In this document: piece after piece, positions 25,896 to 35,553 of the stretch
How positions within the stretch are numbered: position 1 is the first letter of the stretch
How the letters are laid out: every line of letters begins with the position of its first letter
From: Tissierellia bacterium
GTDB taxonomy: Bacteria > Bacillota > Clostridia > Tissierellales > Peptoniphilaceae
Direction: 5' to 3'
DNA: 64,000 bases
NCBI GenBank assembly: GCA_030538075.1
Contig: JAUNUQ010000005.1
Span: forward strand, 28,425 to 92,424
Position numbers and translations under genes: made by a program
The notes under the pieces: model-generated
The model's input: the letters and a program-made list of their open reading frames with translations, nothing else
Databases searched by the model: none
What the model was told of the DNA's origin: nothing

Positions 25896-26576
25896 ATGGA
25901 GCTAATCAACAAGGGCAAGACAAAAGATGTATATGAATTAGAGAATGGAAATTATCTTCTCGTTTTTAAAGATGATGTGACAGGGACCAATGGCGTTTTC
26001 GACCCAGGGGCAAATACCGTGGGATTGACCATGGAAGGCGCTGGACAAGCTGGTCTTAGACTGACTAAATTCTTCTTCGAAACCTTTAAGAAATGGCAAA
26101 TTCCCACTCATTATGTGAGTGCAAATTTGGAGGAGAACACGATGGAGGTCTTGAAGGCGAAGCCATTTGGATCGGGCCTGGAATGTATCTGCCGATTTAA
26201 AGCAGTGGGCAGTTTCCTCAAACGATATGGAAAATACTGTGAAGAAGGTCAAAATCTGGACGCCTTAGTAGAGATCACCATCAAAGATGACGAAGCTGGA
26301 GATCCACTGATCACCGAAGATGCATTGGTGATGCTGGGAATTACAACATCAGAGGAATACAGTGAATTGGTTCGACTCACCAGGGAAATCTCAGAGGGCA
26401 TCGCAAAAATCCTTCGAGAAGAAGAGATGGAACTCTACGATATCAAATTAGAATTTGGAAAGGATGCCGAAGGAAAGATCATGTTGATCGACGAAATATC
26501 TGGCGGCAATATGAGAGTCTACCGAGGTGATGAGAAGATCATGCCTCTGGACCTTCCAGGACTATTAATCGGCTAA
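25896..26576 (+). CDS. purC: Phosphoribosylaminoimidazole-succinocarboxamide (SAICAR) synthase homologue
   Basis: 226 residues with the PurC start KGKTKDVYELENGNYLLVFKD, DVTGTNGVFDPGANTVG, and C-terminal YDIKLEFG and IDEISGGNMRVY. PurC ligates aspartate to CAIR with ATP in purine synthesis. It stands alone here, not in a pur operon; a -10 TATAAT lies at 25843-25848. No purine riboswitch seen in the leader. Function likely but isolation is odd. Confidence 0.85.
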   Translation: MELINKGKTKDVYELENGNYLLVFKDDVTGTNGVFDPGANTVGLTMEGAGQAGLRLTKFFFETFKKWQIPTHYVSANLEENTMEVLKAKPFGSGLECICRFKAVGSFLKRYGKYCEEGQNLDALVEITIKDDEAGDPLITEDALVMLGITTSEEYSELVRLTREISEGIAKILREEEMELYDIKLEFGKDAEGKIMLIDEISGGNMRVYRGDEKIMPLDLPGLLIG

Positions 26577-26587
26577 TCGGTGACGGA

Positions 26588-27667
26588 ATGAAGTCGTCTG
26601 TAAAGCGGATCGTGCTCGCTGGGCTGGCCCTTGGGCTAGCCGGCGTTGCACTGGAAACGATGACCAATATCAATCTCTCTGGGTTATTTATGGAGTCGCT
26701 GAAAATTGCGGCTTTTGTTCTCTTGACCCTTTTTTTCAGTATCATCATACACGAATTGGGGCATGTGGTGGCGGGTCTCATCAATAATTATAGCTTTATG
26801 GGCATGCAGATTTTATGGTTATCGATTTATGTAGAAAATGGCAAGCTCAAAGCCCGCATAGACAGGGATTCAAAATCTGTTGGAATGGCCATCATGATCC
26901 CGAATGAAAAAGCCACAGAAGCCAATCATGTCAGTTATTTTATCAGCGGAATCCTAGCCAATGCACTGTCCTTGATTCCCTTGCTCTTCGCCTATATCTT
27001 TTTGCCCAGTATCCGTCTGTATCTCTTTTTTTCCATCGCTATCATCCTCTTTCTCATCTTTCTCAACGCCATGCCCAAAGAGGTGGATGGCGTATTAAAC
27101 GATGGCTATCTCGTGAAACTCTATCGTTCAAATGAAAATCAGACCTTCAAACTATTTCAGAAACTCCAAGCCCAACTGATTTCCGGCACTCGACCAAAAG
27201 AGGTTGAACTGTCATCCTTTGTAGATGGAGGAGATCTGTTCTCATTGATGATCCACCTGTATTCTTATTATAAGGCGCTAGATGGTGGGGATATTTCGAA
27301 GATGATCGAAGAGATGAACTATATTGAAGGGAATTATCAGAAATTCGGAAACATCCACAGCGCTTCGATACAATATGAGCTCATCTATTACTATTCCCGC
27401 GTAGTCAAAAATCCGTTTGAAGCGACCCGCATCTATTCGAAGGTGGAATCCATGTTGGAGAAGGACTTTGATATCAATGGCCGCCGCGTGCTCGCTTACT
27501 ATTCCCATGAAGTCCTATTGGATGAAGAAAAAGCAGAACGCTGTATTCGCGAAGGCCTGCGTGTTGCAGATAAATATCCGATTCAGGGCATGGCTTTGAT
27601 GGAAGAGGATCTGCTCATAAATCTACGCAACGAAATTTTGAGGAGGGAGACTTGGAACTATGTCTAA
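26588..27667 (+). CDS. M50-like membrane metalloprotease domain protein
   Basis: 359 residues. HELGH (residues 55-59) inside a membrane helix, and a later NAMPKEVDGVLNDGYLV that matches the third metal-ligand region of site-2 proteases. About four to five helices to residue 165, then a soluble helical C-terminal half (about 170-359) with no recognised domain, possibly repeat-like. Substrate unknown. It overlaps the next gene by 8 bp. Confidence 0.72.
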   Translation: MKSSVKRIVLAGLALGLAGVALETMTNINLSGLFMESLKIAAFVLLTLFFSIIIHELGHVVAGLINNYSFMGMQILWLSIYVENGKLKARIDRDSKSVGMAIMIPNEKATEANHVSYFISGILANALSLIPLLFAYIFLPSIRLYLFFSIAIILFLIFLNAMPKEVDGVLNDGYLVKLYRSNENQTFKLFQKLQAQLISGTRPKEVELSSFVDGGDLFSLMIHLYSYYKALDGGDISKMIEEMNYIEGNYQKFGNIHSASIQYELIYYYSRVVKNPFEATRIYSKVESMLEKDFDINGRRVLAYYSHEVLLDEEKAERCIREGLRVADKYPIQGMALMEEDLLINLRNEILRRETWNYV

Positions 27668-28178
27668 AATGAGTAAAACCAACGCAATGCGTCTGCTTGA
27701 TCGAGAGAAGATCCAATACGACATCACCAGCTATGAAACGGGAGATGGACTGGTAGATGGGATTTCCTGTGCTCATAAATTGGGCGTGGACCCAAGGGAG
27801 GTCTATAAGACCCTCGTTTTAAAGGCGAATAATGGGGAGTTTTTCGTGGGGATTATCCCCGTCAATACGGAGCTAGATTTAAAGGCCATGGCAGCAGCGG
27901 CTCAAGTGAAATCCATACAGCCGATACCCCTCAAGGAACTAAAGCCCCTGACCGGATATGAAAGGGGGGGATGCAGCCCCATCGGCATGAAGAAACAGCT
28001 ATCTACCATCGTAGACTCTGCTGCCCTTTCCGAGGAACGAATCTACGTCAGTGCAGGCAGGATCGGTACCCAGGTCCACCTCAGTCCCAGGGATTTGATC
28101 GATATGACGAGGGCGACTACCGCAAATATTTCAAAACAGGAGGAAGACCATGAAGGATCTTATGGAGATCATACATAA
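27660..28178 (+). CDS. ybaK: YbaK/EbsC-family Cys-tRNA(Pro) deacylase
   Basis: 172 residues, family patterns SKTNAMRLLDREKI, YKTLVLKANNGEF and GYERGGCSPIGMKKQ. These trans-editing enzymes hydrolyse cysteine from mischarged tRNA-Pro. It overlaps the genes on both sides (M50-like upstream, nitroreductase downstream), indicating translational coupling. Confidence 0.9.
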   Translation: MSKMSKTNAMRLLDREKIQYDITSYETGDGLVDGISCAHKLGVDPREVYKTLVLKANNGEFFVGIIPVNTELDLKAMAAAAQVKSIQPIPLKELKPLTGYERGGCSPIGMKKQLSTIVDSAALSEERIYVSAGRIGTQVHLSPRDLIDMTRATTANISKQEEDHEGSYGDHT

Positions 28179-28662
28179 TAGAAAAACCATCCGCCGCTAT
28201 CAGGAGCGCCCCATTGAGGAGGATATTCTGCGCCAAGTCCTCGACTGCGCAGTGCAATCACCAACGGCAATGAATCGCCAAGCCAGGAAATATACGGTCT
28301 TGCAGGATAAGATGCAGATGCAGAGACTGGAACAAGCAGTCCAATCCGCCTTGGAAAGAAACTCCTATAGCTTCAACAATCCCGCGGCATTTATCTTCAT
28401 CTCTGTTCCAAGGGATTTGGAAAATGGGATGGCAGATACATCCTGTGCCATGCAAAATATGATGCTGGCATCTACCTATCTGGATCTGGGAAGCTGCTGG
28501 ATCAACCAGTTGAAGCATTGTTATGATGACCCTGGGGTCAGGGAGATCTTGACAGATTGCCATATCCCTGAAGATCATGTCGTCTATGCCTGTCTGGCTC
28601 TTGGTTATCCAGATCAAGATCCAGCGCCCAAGGAAAAATCGGAGTGGATCGAGTTCCTATAG
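28150..28662 (+). CDS. Nitroreductase-family flavoprotein
   Basis: 170 residues. Start MKDLMEIIHNRKTIRRYQ, then SPTAMNRQARKY (FMN-binding region), CAMQNMMLASTYLDLGSCWI and LALGYPDQDP. NAD(P)H-dependent FMN enzyme of open substrate. RBS AGGAGGAAGACC lies inside ybaK, overlap 29 bp. Confidence 0.88.
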   Translation: MKDLMEIIHNRKTIRRYQERPIEEDILRQVLDCAVQSPTAMNRQARKYTVLQDKMQMQRLEQAVQSALERNSYSFNNPAAFIFISVPRDLENGMADTSCAMQNMMLASTYLDLGSCWINQLKHCYDDPGVREILTDCHIPEDHVVYACLALGYPDQDPAPKEKSEWIEFL

Positions 28663-28742
28663 GATTTGTCATGCTATCTATTCGTTCGATTTCGAGAAAT
28701 TGGGTATAAGATATCTAATAGGCAGCGTTAGGAGATGACAGG

Positions 28743-30038
28743 ATGGAACAAAATATAGAAAAGCGAGACCGGCTGATTCAATACTTTGAAACCGGTGAAA
28801 AAAGAGATGGGACAAAAAAACTGGGATTGGAGCTGGAGCACTTCGTCCTCGATAGTGATTCTAAGAGGACCGTCTCCTACTATGGAGACGAGGGAGTCGG
28901 TCAGACGATGTCCGAACTTGAGGAAAAGGGCTGGAAGGGCTATTACAATGACGAGTATATTTTAGGTCTTGAAAAGTCCCCTTATACCGTCAGCACTGAG
29001 CCGGGTTCCCAATTTGAAGTCGCTTTCGAGGCAAGAGAGAAAGTCCAGGACCTAGAGGAAATGTATCTGCGTTTTATGGAAGAGGTCCTACCCCTATTCG
29101 CCGAAAAAAGCCAGGAGCTCGTCGCCTTAGGATATCAACCCAAGACAAAAATCGATGAGATCAGACTCCTTCCGAAACATCGCTATGATTATATGTTTGC
29201 ATTTTTAAAAAATACGGGAACCATGGCACATAATATGATGAAGGGAACCTGTGCAGTACAGGTCACGATCGACTATCACTCCGAAGCGGATATGGTTCGA
29301 AAATATCGTTTGGGATCTGCCCTTTCCCCCATTCTCTACACATTGTATGACAATGCCTATATCTTTGAGGGAGAGGCCTTAGAACGGCACAATATCCGTC
29401 AATATATCTGGGAGAATACGGATATTAAGCGCTCAGGAGTACTTCCCATCGCCTTTGATCCCGACTTTTCCTATGGAAAATATGCGGATTTCATATTGGG
29501 GAGCAAACCCATCTTCTTTGACGACAAGGGAAAGCTCACAAGTACCGGCGAGCAGACCTTCGAAGAGGTCTTTGATCCGAGCATCCATGGGGATGATGTC
29601 ATCTATCATGGCATCTCCATCGTGTTCCCAGACCTAAGACTCAAGCGCTATTTGGAGTTTCGGATGATGGATGCTGTACCCTATCCACTCAACCTATCCG
29701 CACCTGCCCTACTAAAAGGGTTGATGTACAGTGAGAAAAATCTGGATCAACTAGAGAAACTCTTTGCGGACATCAGCTATCAAGAGGTCATCGATGCCAA
29801 GAAGAGTGCAGCAGAAAAGGGAATGCTGGGCCAATACCGAGGTAAAAGCTTTTATCAATGGGGAGAAGAGCTCATTCAATTAGCTGAGAATGCCCTTACT
29901 CCCGAAGAGAAGAGCTACCTGAAACCCCTGGAGGAAAATATTGCTGCCAGACAAAACCCCAGGGATCTATTTAAGAGATTGTATGAGACGAAAGGGATCG
30001 ATGCAGCCATCGAACTCGGCAGAATAGAGGTGGATTAA
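28743..30038 (+). CDS. Glutamate-cysteine ligase (GCS2-type) homologue
   Basis: 431 residues with the GCS2 pattern KLGLELEHFVLD, EPGSQFEVAF and FRMMDAVPYP, plus YDYMFAFLKNTGTMAHNMMKG in the active region. GCS2 enzymes make gamma-glutamylcysteine from Glu, Cys and ATP. It is directly coupled to a GspS-like ATP-grasp gene with no intergenic space. Many relatives ligate other amines to glutamate, so the product is not certain. Confidence 0.85.
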   Translation: MEQNIEKRDRLIQYFETGEKRDGTKKLGLELEHFVLDSDSKRTVSYYGDEGVGQTMSELEEKGWKGYYNDEYILGLEKSPYTVSTEPGSQFEVAFEAREKVQDLEEMYLRFMEEVLPLFAEKSQELVALGYQPKTKIDEIRLLPKHRYDYMFAFLKNTGTMAHNMMKGTCAVQVTIDYHSEADMVRKYRLGSALSPILYTLYDNAYIFEGEALERHNIRQYIWENTDIKRSGVLPIAFDPDFSYGKYADFILGSKPIFFDDKGKLTSTGEQTFEEVFDPSIHGDDVIYHGISIVFPDLRLKRYLEFRMMDAVPYPLNLSAPALLKGLMYSEKNLDQLEKLFADISYQEVIDAKKSAAEKGMLGQYRGKSFYQWGEELIQLAENALTPEEKSYLKPLEENIAARQNPRDLFKRLYETKGIDAAIELGRIEVD

Positions 30039-31364
30039 TTGTATAATGAAAAATATGTAAGACCCTATATCAAAGAGATTCAATCGGACAAAGAGAATTA
30101 TTTTGAAGATTATCAGAAGATGCAGACCATGGTGAACCAATCCGATGCCATCTACAAAGGACAGCCCATTCCAGTCACCTATCAGGGGATGTTTTCGGGG
30201 CCGGAGCATGTGGAAAACTTTCAGAAAATTTCTGAAACCCTGATGAGCATCACACAAAAAGTAACAGAGGAATATCTGAGAAACCCGGATTACCGTAAAC
30301 TATTTCGTTTCGACTCCAAGGTGGAAGAATTGATTCTGCACGACCCGGGATATGCCCTACCCGTACCCATCTGTAGATATGACCTGTTTTACAATGGCAT
30401 TGATGACTTCAAATTCTGTGAATTCAATACCGATGGATCCTCAGCAATGAATGAGGACAGCACCCTCGGAAGTATTATGTTGGGGACCAAGGGCTTTTTG
30501 AAATATCAAGAGAAATATGAGCTGAAACAGTTTGAACTCTTTGACTCATGGGTGAAGACGGCGCTGTCCATCTATCAAGGCGTGCCATGGAGCGTTGAGC
30601 AGCCGAATGTGGCCATCGTCGACTTTATCGATAAAGGCACCACCAACGAATTCCTCAAGTTTAAGAAGGCCTTTGAGGACGCTGGAGTAAACTGCGAGAT
30701 CATTGATCCTAGGGAGCTGGATTACGATGGAGAGAACCTGACCTTTGGAGACTATAAGATCGACCTGATCTATCGAAGGGCAGTCACCATGGATATCATG
30801 GAAAAATTCGACGAGATTCAGCCTATGATTCGCGCCTTTATGGATGACAAGATCGTATTGATCGGCTCTTTTCGAAGTCATATCATGCATACGAAGCTGG
30901 TCTTTAAGATCCTACGCCTTCCAGAGACGAGGGCATTCCTGACGGAAGAAGAGAATGCATTCCTGCGGGACCACATTCCCTATACGGAAGAATTTATTAC
31001 CCAAGACGATTTTGAGCGGGTCCGCCTGCACAAAGACGATTATATCCTGAAACCTTACGAAGGCTACGCCTCTTATAAGGTCTACGCTGGGCGGGAGCAC
31101 AGCCGGGAAGAATGGGAGCAGATCCTCAAGGAGATCTTAAACGGAGACTATATCTACCAAGAGTATTTTGATATGGATAAGATCGACTTCGTCGAGTTTG
31201 AACAGGACGGTTCCCTGATCGTCACCCCCTTCAGCGCCGTCCATGGCATGTTTATCTACGGCGGAGATTTCCAAGGGCTCTACACTCGAATTGGAAACCA
31301 AGCTCTGATCAGTGGCGCTAGGAGATATTATACTGCACCGAATTTTTTAGTACGAGAGAGATAA
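30039..31364 (+). CDS. Glutathionylspermidine synthase-family ATP-grasp ligase
   Basis: 441 residues from a TTG start after AGAGGTGGATTAA; the first base follows the previous stop directly. ATP-grasp patterns: EFNTDGSSAMNED, RRAVTMDIME and KPYEGYASYKVYAG. The C-terminal ligase domain of GspS joins glutathione to spermidine; short stand-alone relatives make other amide bonds. With the upstream gamma-Glu-Cys ligase it probably makes a gamma-glutamyl or thiol peptide. Product inferred only. Confidence 0.8.
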   Translation: MYNEKYVRPYIKEIQSDKENYFEDYQKMQTMVNQSDAIYKGQPIPVTYQGMFSGPEHVENFQKISETLMSITQKVTEEYLRNPDYRKLFRFDSKVEELILHDPGYALPVPICRYDLFYNGIDDFKFCEFNTDGSSAMNEDSTLGSIMLGTKGFLKYQEKYELKQFELFDSWVKTALSIYQGVPWSVEQPNVAIVDFIDKGTTNEFLKFKKAFEDAGVNCEIIDPRELDYDGENLTFGDYKIDLIYRRAVTMDIMEKFDEIQPMIRAFMDDKIVLIGSFRSHIMHTKLVFKILRLPETRAFLTEEENAFLRDHIPYTEEFITQDDFERVRLHKDDYILKPYEGYASYKVYAGREHSREEWEQILKEILNGDYIYQEYFDMDKIDFVEFEQDGSLIVTPFSAVHGMFIYGGDFQGLYTRIGNQALISGARRYYTAPNFLVRER

Positions 31365-31375
31365 GGGGAATTGCA

Positions 31376-31427
31376 AAGAGCGAAGGATAGGGGATCTTGG
31401 GATCCCAACCCTTCGCTCTTTTATTTG
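31376..31427 (+). terminator. Intrinsic terminator after the ligase pair
   Basis: AAGAGCGAAGG (31376-31386) and CCTTCGCTCTT (31410-31420) form an 11-bp stem, enclosing a second GGGATC/GATCCC stem; TTATTT follows. Confidence 0.85.
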
Positions 31428-31469
31428 AATGATCCGTTCGGAAAATGAGGTCTCCCTTAATCGTTTGAA

Positions 31470-31904
31470 CTATTCAAATCCCATCTCTTTAAACTTTTCC
31501 ATCCTCTCATCAAAGGACACCACATGATGCATCTGGTGCAGCATCCAGACATAGCCAAAGGGGTCGGAGAGTACGGCATTGGATACGCCAAAATCCTCGA
31601 GTTTGACTACTGGCTGGATGGCAGTAAAGCCATTGGATACGGCCTTATCAAAGGTGTTTTGGATATCCTCTACCATCACATTCAGCCACATGGATCGGTT
31701 CTCCCCTGCCTTAGGAGCAAATAGCTGATAATCGGGGTTTTCGTCAAGTAGATGAAAGCGCACTCCAAATAGAGTAAAGACCACTTCATTGGAGCCGGAA
31801 GCAAAATTCGTCATCTCTAAAACTTCCAGGTCAAACACATTTTCATAGGCTTTGATCGCCTCGAGGCTGTCCTTTAAGACCATATCAATTTCCACGCCTA
31901 CCAT
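31470..31904 (-). CDS. VOC-family (glyoxalase-like, PhnB-type) protein
   Basis: 144 residues. Beta-alpha-beta pattern DSLEAIKAYENVFDLEV, VRFHLLDENPDY, and DPFGYVWMLHQM. VOC proteins bind metals and act in glyoxalase, dioxygenase or resistance reactions; this one is not assignable further. Stand-alone. Confidence 0.8.
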   Translation of the reverse strand: MVGVEIDMVLKDSLEAIKAYENVFDLEVLEMTNFASGSNEVVFTLFGVRFHLLDENPDYQLFAPKAGENRSMWLNVMVEDIQNTFDKAVSNGFTAIQPVVKLEDFGVSNAVLSDPFGYVWMLHQMHHVVSFDERMEKFKEMGFE

Positions 31905-32022
31905 TTTTTATCACATCCTTTCGGGACTTAGATACCCCAATAGAGGAGACAGAACCAGCAAAGGTAAAAGAATTGGACGAGATGGCTGGTTCCTGCTATG
32001 ATAATGTTCGAAGGAGATGTGA

Positions 32023-32805
32023 ATGATGATGAATAAAATGACGAGAACAGTTCAGATAATCTGTAGTCTGTGGATATTCGCCCTGCTGCTTGCGGGATGC
32101 ACTCCCCAGACGGCAGGAGAACAGACCGAGGCAGCGGTGAGTGTGACCTCTCAGGACCAGACGAGGACTCCTCCCACACAGCAGGAGGAAGAGATCTATT
32201 GGGCATTGGCAGAGAGACTGGAAATCCACCGAGATCCAGCCCTCGACCCAGAGTACGGCGCCAAGACCACAGAGGAGAGAAAGGCCCTGACCGATGCCTA
32301 TGAGGAAAACACCTTTGGGGCGGTTATGAATGAATACAATCTGTCTCAATCAGAGGTGATGGCCGCATGGAGCAAAGTAAAGAACTACTACGTGGCGATG
32401 GAGATGCCCCTTCAGAAATCAAAGCCTCAGGCAGATCCAGATGAGAAGACAGAGATAACGGAGGACTCCGATCTAAATCAGGTGATCAAGGGGTTAGTAG
32501 AAGAGTTTGGAGCTGGAAAAGTTGAACTCTCAGAAGTTCTCATCACCAGTGACGACCAGTCACCGGATAGCAGCAAAGCCGAAGTACAACTTCGCTTTAT
32601 GGACCCAAGAGAGATCAAGGAAGCCAACGATGGCATGAAGACCATTTCCACGAAGGTCGTAAAAGCCCTGCAAGACGCTGGGATATCGAAACTATCCGAG
32701 ATCGGATTTATCTGGACGGATGAACCGAATGGAAGGGTTGCAAAATACCAATATATTTACTCTGAAACAGAAGCCGCATTCGAACTCGGCGAGATGGAGG
32801 ACTGA
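32023..32805 (+). CDS. Lipoprotein of unknown function
   Basis: 260 residues. Signal peptide ending in lipobox LLAGC (Cys26), Thr/Glu/Gln-rich spacer to about residue 55, then a mostly helical region (IYWALAERLEIHRDPA, YNLSQSEVMAAWSKV) and a C-terminal alpha/beta part from about 155. No domain recognised. It lies 83 bp before a response regulator gene, separated by a terminator-like hairpin, so it could be part of that envelope stress locus. Confidence 0.75.
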   Translation: MMMNKMTRTVQIICSLWIFALLLAGCTPQTAGEQTEAAVSVTSQDQTRTPPTQQEEEIYWALAERLEIHRDPALDPEYGAKTTEERKALTDAYEENTFGAVMNEYNLSQSEVMAAWSKVKNYYVAMEMPLQKSKPQADPDEKTEITEDSDLNQVIKGLVEEFGAGKVELSEVLITSDDQSPDSSKAEVQLRFMDPREIKEANDGMKTISTKVVKALQDAGISKLSEIGFIWTDEPNGRVAKYQYIYSETEAAFELGEMED

Positions 32806-32830
32806 GAAGGGGCAGATCTGCCCTTTCTTA
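32805..32830 (+). terminator. Short hairpin terminator after the lipoprotein
   Basis: AGAAGGGGCAG (32805-32815) and CTGCCCTTTCT (32818-32828) are complementary except for one G-T wobble; the centre must form the loop. Confidence 0.6.
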
Positions 32831-32888
32831 CAATTCTGTTATCCAAGTTGCCCTATAGTTATGTTAAAATAAAACAAGGAGGTTGTGT

Positions 32889-33581
32889 ATGACTAGGATA
32901 CTGTTAGTAGAGGATGATAATGCCTTGGCGACGGGCTTGAAATACCTCTTGGGAAACGAGGGCTATGAGGTGGATATCAGTGCTACAGTGGCAGAATCCG
33001 CGCGCCTGATTGGACAGAGGGAATACGATTTATATATTTTGGACATTGGGCTTCCCGATGGAAATGGATATGAGCTATGTCAACAGATTCGCGTGGAACA
33101 TCAGACCCCCATTATTTTCTTGACGGCAAGGGACCAGGAACAGGACGTAGTCAAAGGCCTTGAACTCGGGGGAGATGACTATATCTCGAAGCCCTTTCGG
33201 ACAAAGGAATTGGTGAGCCGGGTGAAATCAGTTCTGCGGCGTTTTTCTACGCGCATCACCAGCAATGTGCTGATCTCTGGGGATATCAAAATCGACCAGC
33301 TCCAGGCGAGAGCGTATCTACGGGGTAAAGAGATTGGACTGACCCCCTCGGAATACAAATTATTGCTATTATATATGAACAATTCAAAAAAGGTCATCAC
33401 GCGCATCGCCGCCCTGGAGAATCTATGGGACGTGGAGGGGGATTTTATTAATGATTCTAGCATCTCTGTCTATATTCGCAGACTCAGAGAGAAGATCGAA
33501 GACGATCCATCTGAACCCCAGTACTTAAAAACGGCAAGGGGCATTGGCTATATTTGGGATCAGGAAGTGAGGCGAGGTTAA
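32889..33581 (+). CDS. OmpR-family response regulator
   Basis: 230 residues from the ATG at 32889, after CAAGGAGGTTGTGT. Receiver domain with acidic pair Asp9/Asp10, phospho-acceptor Asp52 (YILDIGLPDG), KPF Lys; C-terminal winged helix (ISVYIRRLREKIED). It regulates with the sensor kinase encoded next, and probably the ABC transporter downstream. Confidence 0.93.
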   Translation: MTRILLVEDDNALATGLKYLLGNEGYEVDISATVAESARLIGQREYDLYILDIGLPDGNGYELCQQIRVEHQTPIIFLTARDQEQDVVKGLELGGDDYISKPFRTKELVSRVKSVLRRFSTRITSNVLISGDIKIDQLQARAYLRGKEIGLTPSEYKLLLLYMNNSKKVITRIAALENLWDVEGDFINDSSISVYIRRLREKIEDDPSEPQYLKTARGIGYIWDQEVRRG

Positions 33582-34885
33582 TGCCGAAATCAAAAGAAAT
33601 GAGGCGGCTTCTCGCCTCTTTTGTGATTTTATTCACCGTTTTTCTATTGGTGGAATATTTGATCTTAGAGGCGGGCTTTCTCTCGATCTCAGAGAAGATC
33701 ACCGATCAAAACCGAGCCATGGTCGGAGCCATGTTAAATAGCCATCCTGAACTGGAAGAGGAAGTCATCCAGATAGTGACCAAGGAGGTACCCGAGAATC
33801 TAGTGCAGATCGGGCGAGATGCCTTGGAGAAATACAATTACAATGAATTCATCAGCCATCGCAACCAGATCGCATTGGCAGAAGCGGCATTTAATCTGCG
33901 CTCCCAGATGTTGATCCTCTTACTCGTGATCCTGTTTTTTGGACTCGTCCTCTTCATATGGACCTATCGATCCATCCGCAAGAAGATCGAACGTCTCTAT
34001 CTCGCATCAGAAAAAGTCATCAATGGGGACTTTTCCGTCGCCCTTGTCGAGGAGGGGGAGGGATCCCTGAGCGTCCTCAATCATCAATTCAACAAGATGA
34101 GTCAAATCATTCAGAACAACTACGCCCTTCTCAATCGGGAGAAGAGTTTTCTGAAGGATGCCATATCCGACATCTCCCACCAATTGAAGACACCCCTTGC
34201 AGCTGCCCTGATGTTCAATGAGCTGATGCTGGACGATGAGGATATGGACCCTGCTACCCGCAGGGATTTTTTAGAAAAATCCAAGCTGCAATATGAACGC
34301 ATGGAGTGGCTCGTGGTGAATCTGTTGAAGATCGCTCGAATTGAAGCGGGTGCGATTGATTTCAAGCGGGAACTCATGCCCTTTATGTCGGTGGTGGATG
34401 CGGCAATCAGAGGGGTGGAGTCCCGGTTGATGGAGGCCTCCCAGACGATCGATGTACGGGGAGATACGAAGGCGCAGTTCGTTGGGGACGCCAAGTGGAC
34501 GGAGGAAGCCATCACCAATATTTTGAAGAATGCTACCGAGCATTCCCCAGAGGGAGCAACGATTACGATCATACTCAAAGAGGATCCCACTGTGCGCAGT
34601 ATATCCATTCGAAATCCCGGTTCTCATATCCAAGAAGAGGACACCTCGCGAATCTTTCGAAGGTTTTACAAGTCTGGCGAGAAATCAGATTCCATTGGAA
34701 TCGGCCTCAATCTGACCAAATCCATTGTGGAAGGCCAAGGTGGGATGATCTCTGCGACCAATGTCGAAGGCGGCGTGGAGTTTACCATTGCATTTATGAA
34801 GCTGGATTCCAAGGGCCTCGATCCGGATCGAGAGGCCTATATTCGCGACATGAACACAGCTGTGAGGAGAAAGTCATGGAAGTAG
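33581..34885 (+). CDS. Sensor histidine kinase
   Basis: 434 residues. TM1 about 10-29, extracytoplasmic sensor about 30-109, TM2 110-128, HAMP-like linker, HisKA with His200 (DISHQLKTP), N-box TNILKNATEHS, G-box DSIGIGLNLTKS. The ATG overlaps the regulator stop (TAATG). The sizable extracytoplasmic sensor differs from BceS-type intramembrane kinases. Confidence 0.93.
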   Translation: MPKSKEMRRLLASFVILFTVFLLVEYLILEAGFLSISEKITDQNRAMVGAMLNSHPELEEEVIQIVTKEVPENLVQIGRDALEKYNYNEFISHRNQIALAEAAFNLRSQMLILLLVILFFGLVLFIWTYRSIRKKIERLYLASEKVINGDFSVALVEEGEGSLSVLNHQFNKMSQIIQNNYALLNREKSFLKDAISDISHQLKTPLAAALMFNELMLDDEDMDPATRRDFLEKSKLQYERMEWLVVNLLKIARIEAGAIDFKRELMPFMSVVDAAIRGVESRLMEASQTIDVRGDTKAQFVGDAKWTEEAITNILKNATEHSPEGATITIILKEDPTVRSISIRNPGSHIQEEDTSRIFRRFYKSGEKSDSIGIGLNLTKSIVEGQGGMISATNVEGGVEFTIAFMKLDSKGLDPDREAYIRDMNTAVRRKSWK

Positions 34886-35553
34886 TACGAGCCATTCATT
34901 TGAATAAGACTTATCACAGTGGAGCGGTGCCCGTGGAGGCCATCAAAGACGTCAATCTGATGATCAAGAAAGGGGAATTCATCGTCATTATAGGACCCAG
35001 TGGCAGCGGAAAATCGACTTTGCTCCATATGCTGGGAGGGGTGGAAGCGCCGACTGCTGGGGAGGTGCTCATCGATGGTGTGAATATCCACGCCCTTTCC
35101 GACCACGACATCTCCATATTTCGGCGTCGTCGTATTGGATTCATCTTTCAGTTTTTCAATCTGGTACCCGTATTAACGGCAGAAGAAAACCTGATGCTCC
35201 CTCTGCTCTTGGACCGAAGGCGAGTGGACAGGGCCTACTCCAATCACCTGATTGACATGTTGGGACTGGCGGACAGGCTGCAGTTTCTTCCGAGCCAGCT
35301 CTCCGGTGGGGAACAGCAGCGGGTCGCCATCGGCAGGGCCCTGATCACCAAGCCCTCCATCGTTCTGGCAGATGAACCCACAGGAAATCTAGACACTCAG
35401 ACCACCCAGGAGATCATCCGCCTGATCAAGCTATCCGCCAAGATGTTCAATCAGACGGTCATCATGATCACGCATAATCCAGAGTTAACCCAGCATGCAG
35501 ATCGCGTGCTGCGTATTGTGGACGGACAGATTGTGGGGGATCCCTATGATTAG
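34876..35553 (+). CDS. ABC ATP-binding protein (LolD/MacB type)
   Basis: 225 residues from the ATG at 34876, after GTGAGGAGAAAGTC and 10 bp inside the kinase gene. Walker [10 protein letters not shown], signature LSGGEQQR, Walker [12 protein letters not shown]. Works with the FtsX-family permease encoded next. Such pairs in Firmicutes export or detoxify antimicrobial peptides or lipids, or move lipoproteins. Confidence 0.93.
   Translation: MEVVRAIHLNKTYHSGAVPVEAIKDVNLMIKKGEFIVIIGPSGSGKSTLLHMLGGVEAPTAGEVLIDGVNIHALSDHDISIFRRRRIGFIFQFFNLVPVLTAEENLMLPLLLDRRRVDRAYSNHLIDMLGLADRLQFLPSQLSGGEQQRVAIGRALITKPSIVLADEPTGNLDTQTTQEIIRLIKLSAKMFNQTVIMITHNPELTQHADRVLRIVDGQIVGDPYD

Noticed and set aside
34495..34875. 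N-terminal extension of the ABC ATPase frame
   Set aside because: The extra 127 codons are an out-of-frame reading of the histidine kinase; the real start is the ATG at 34876 with GGAGA before it.
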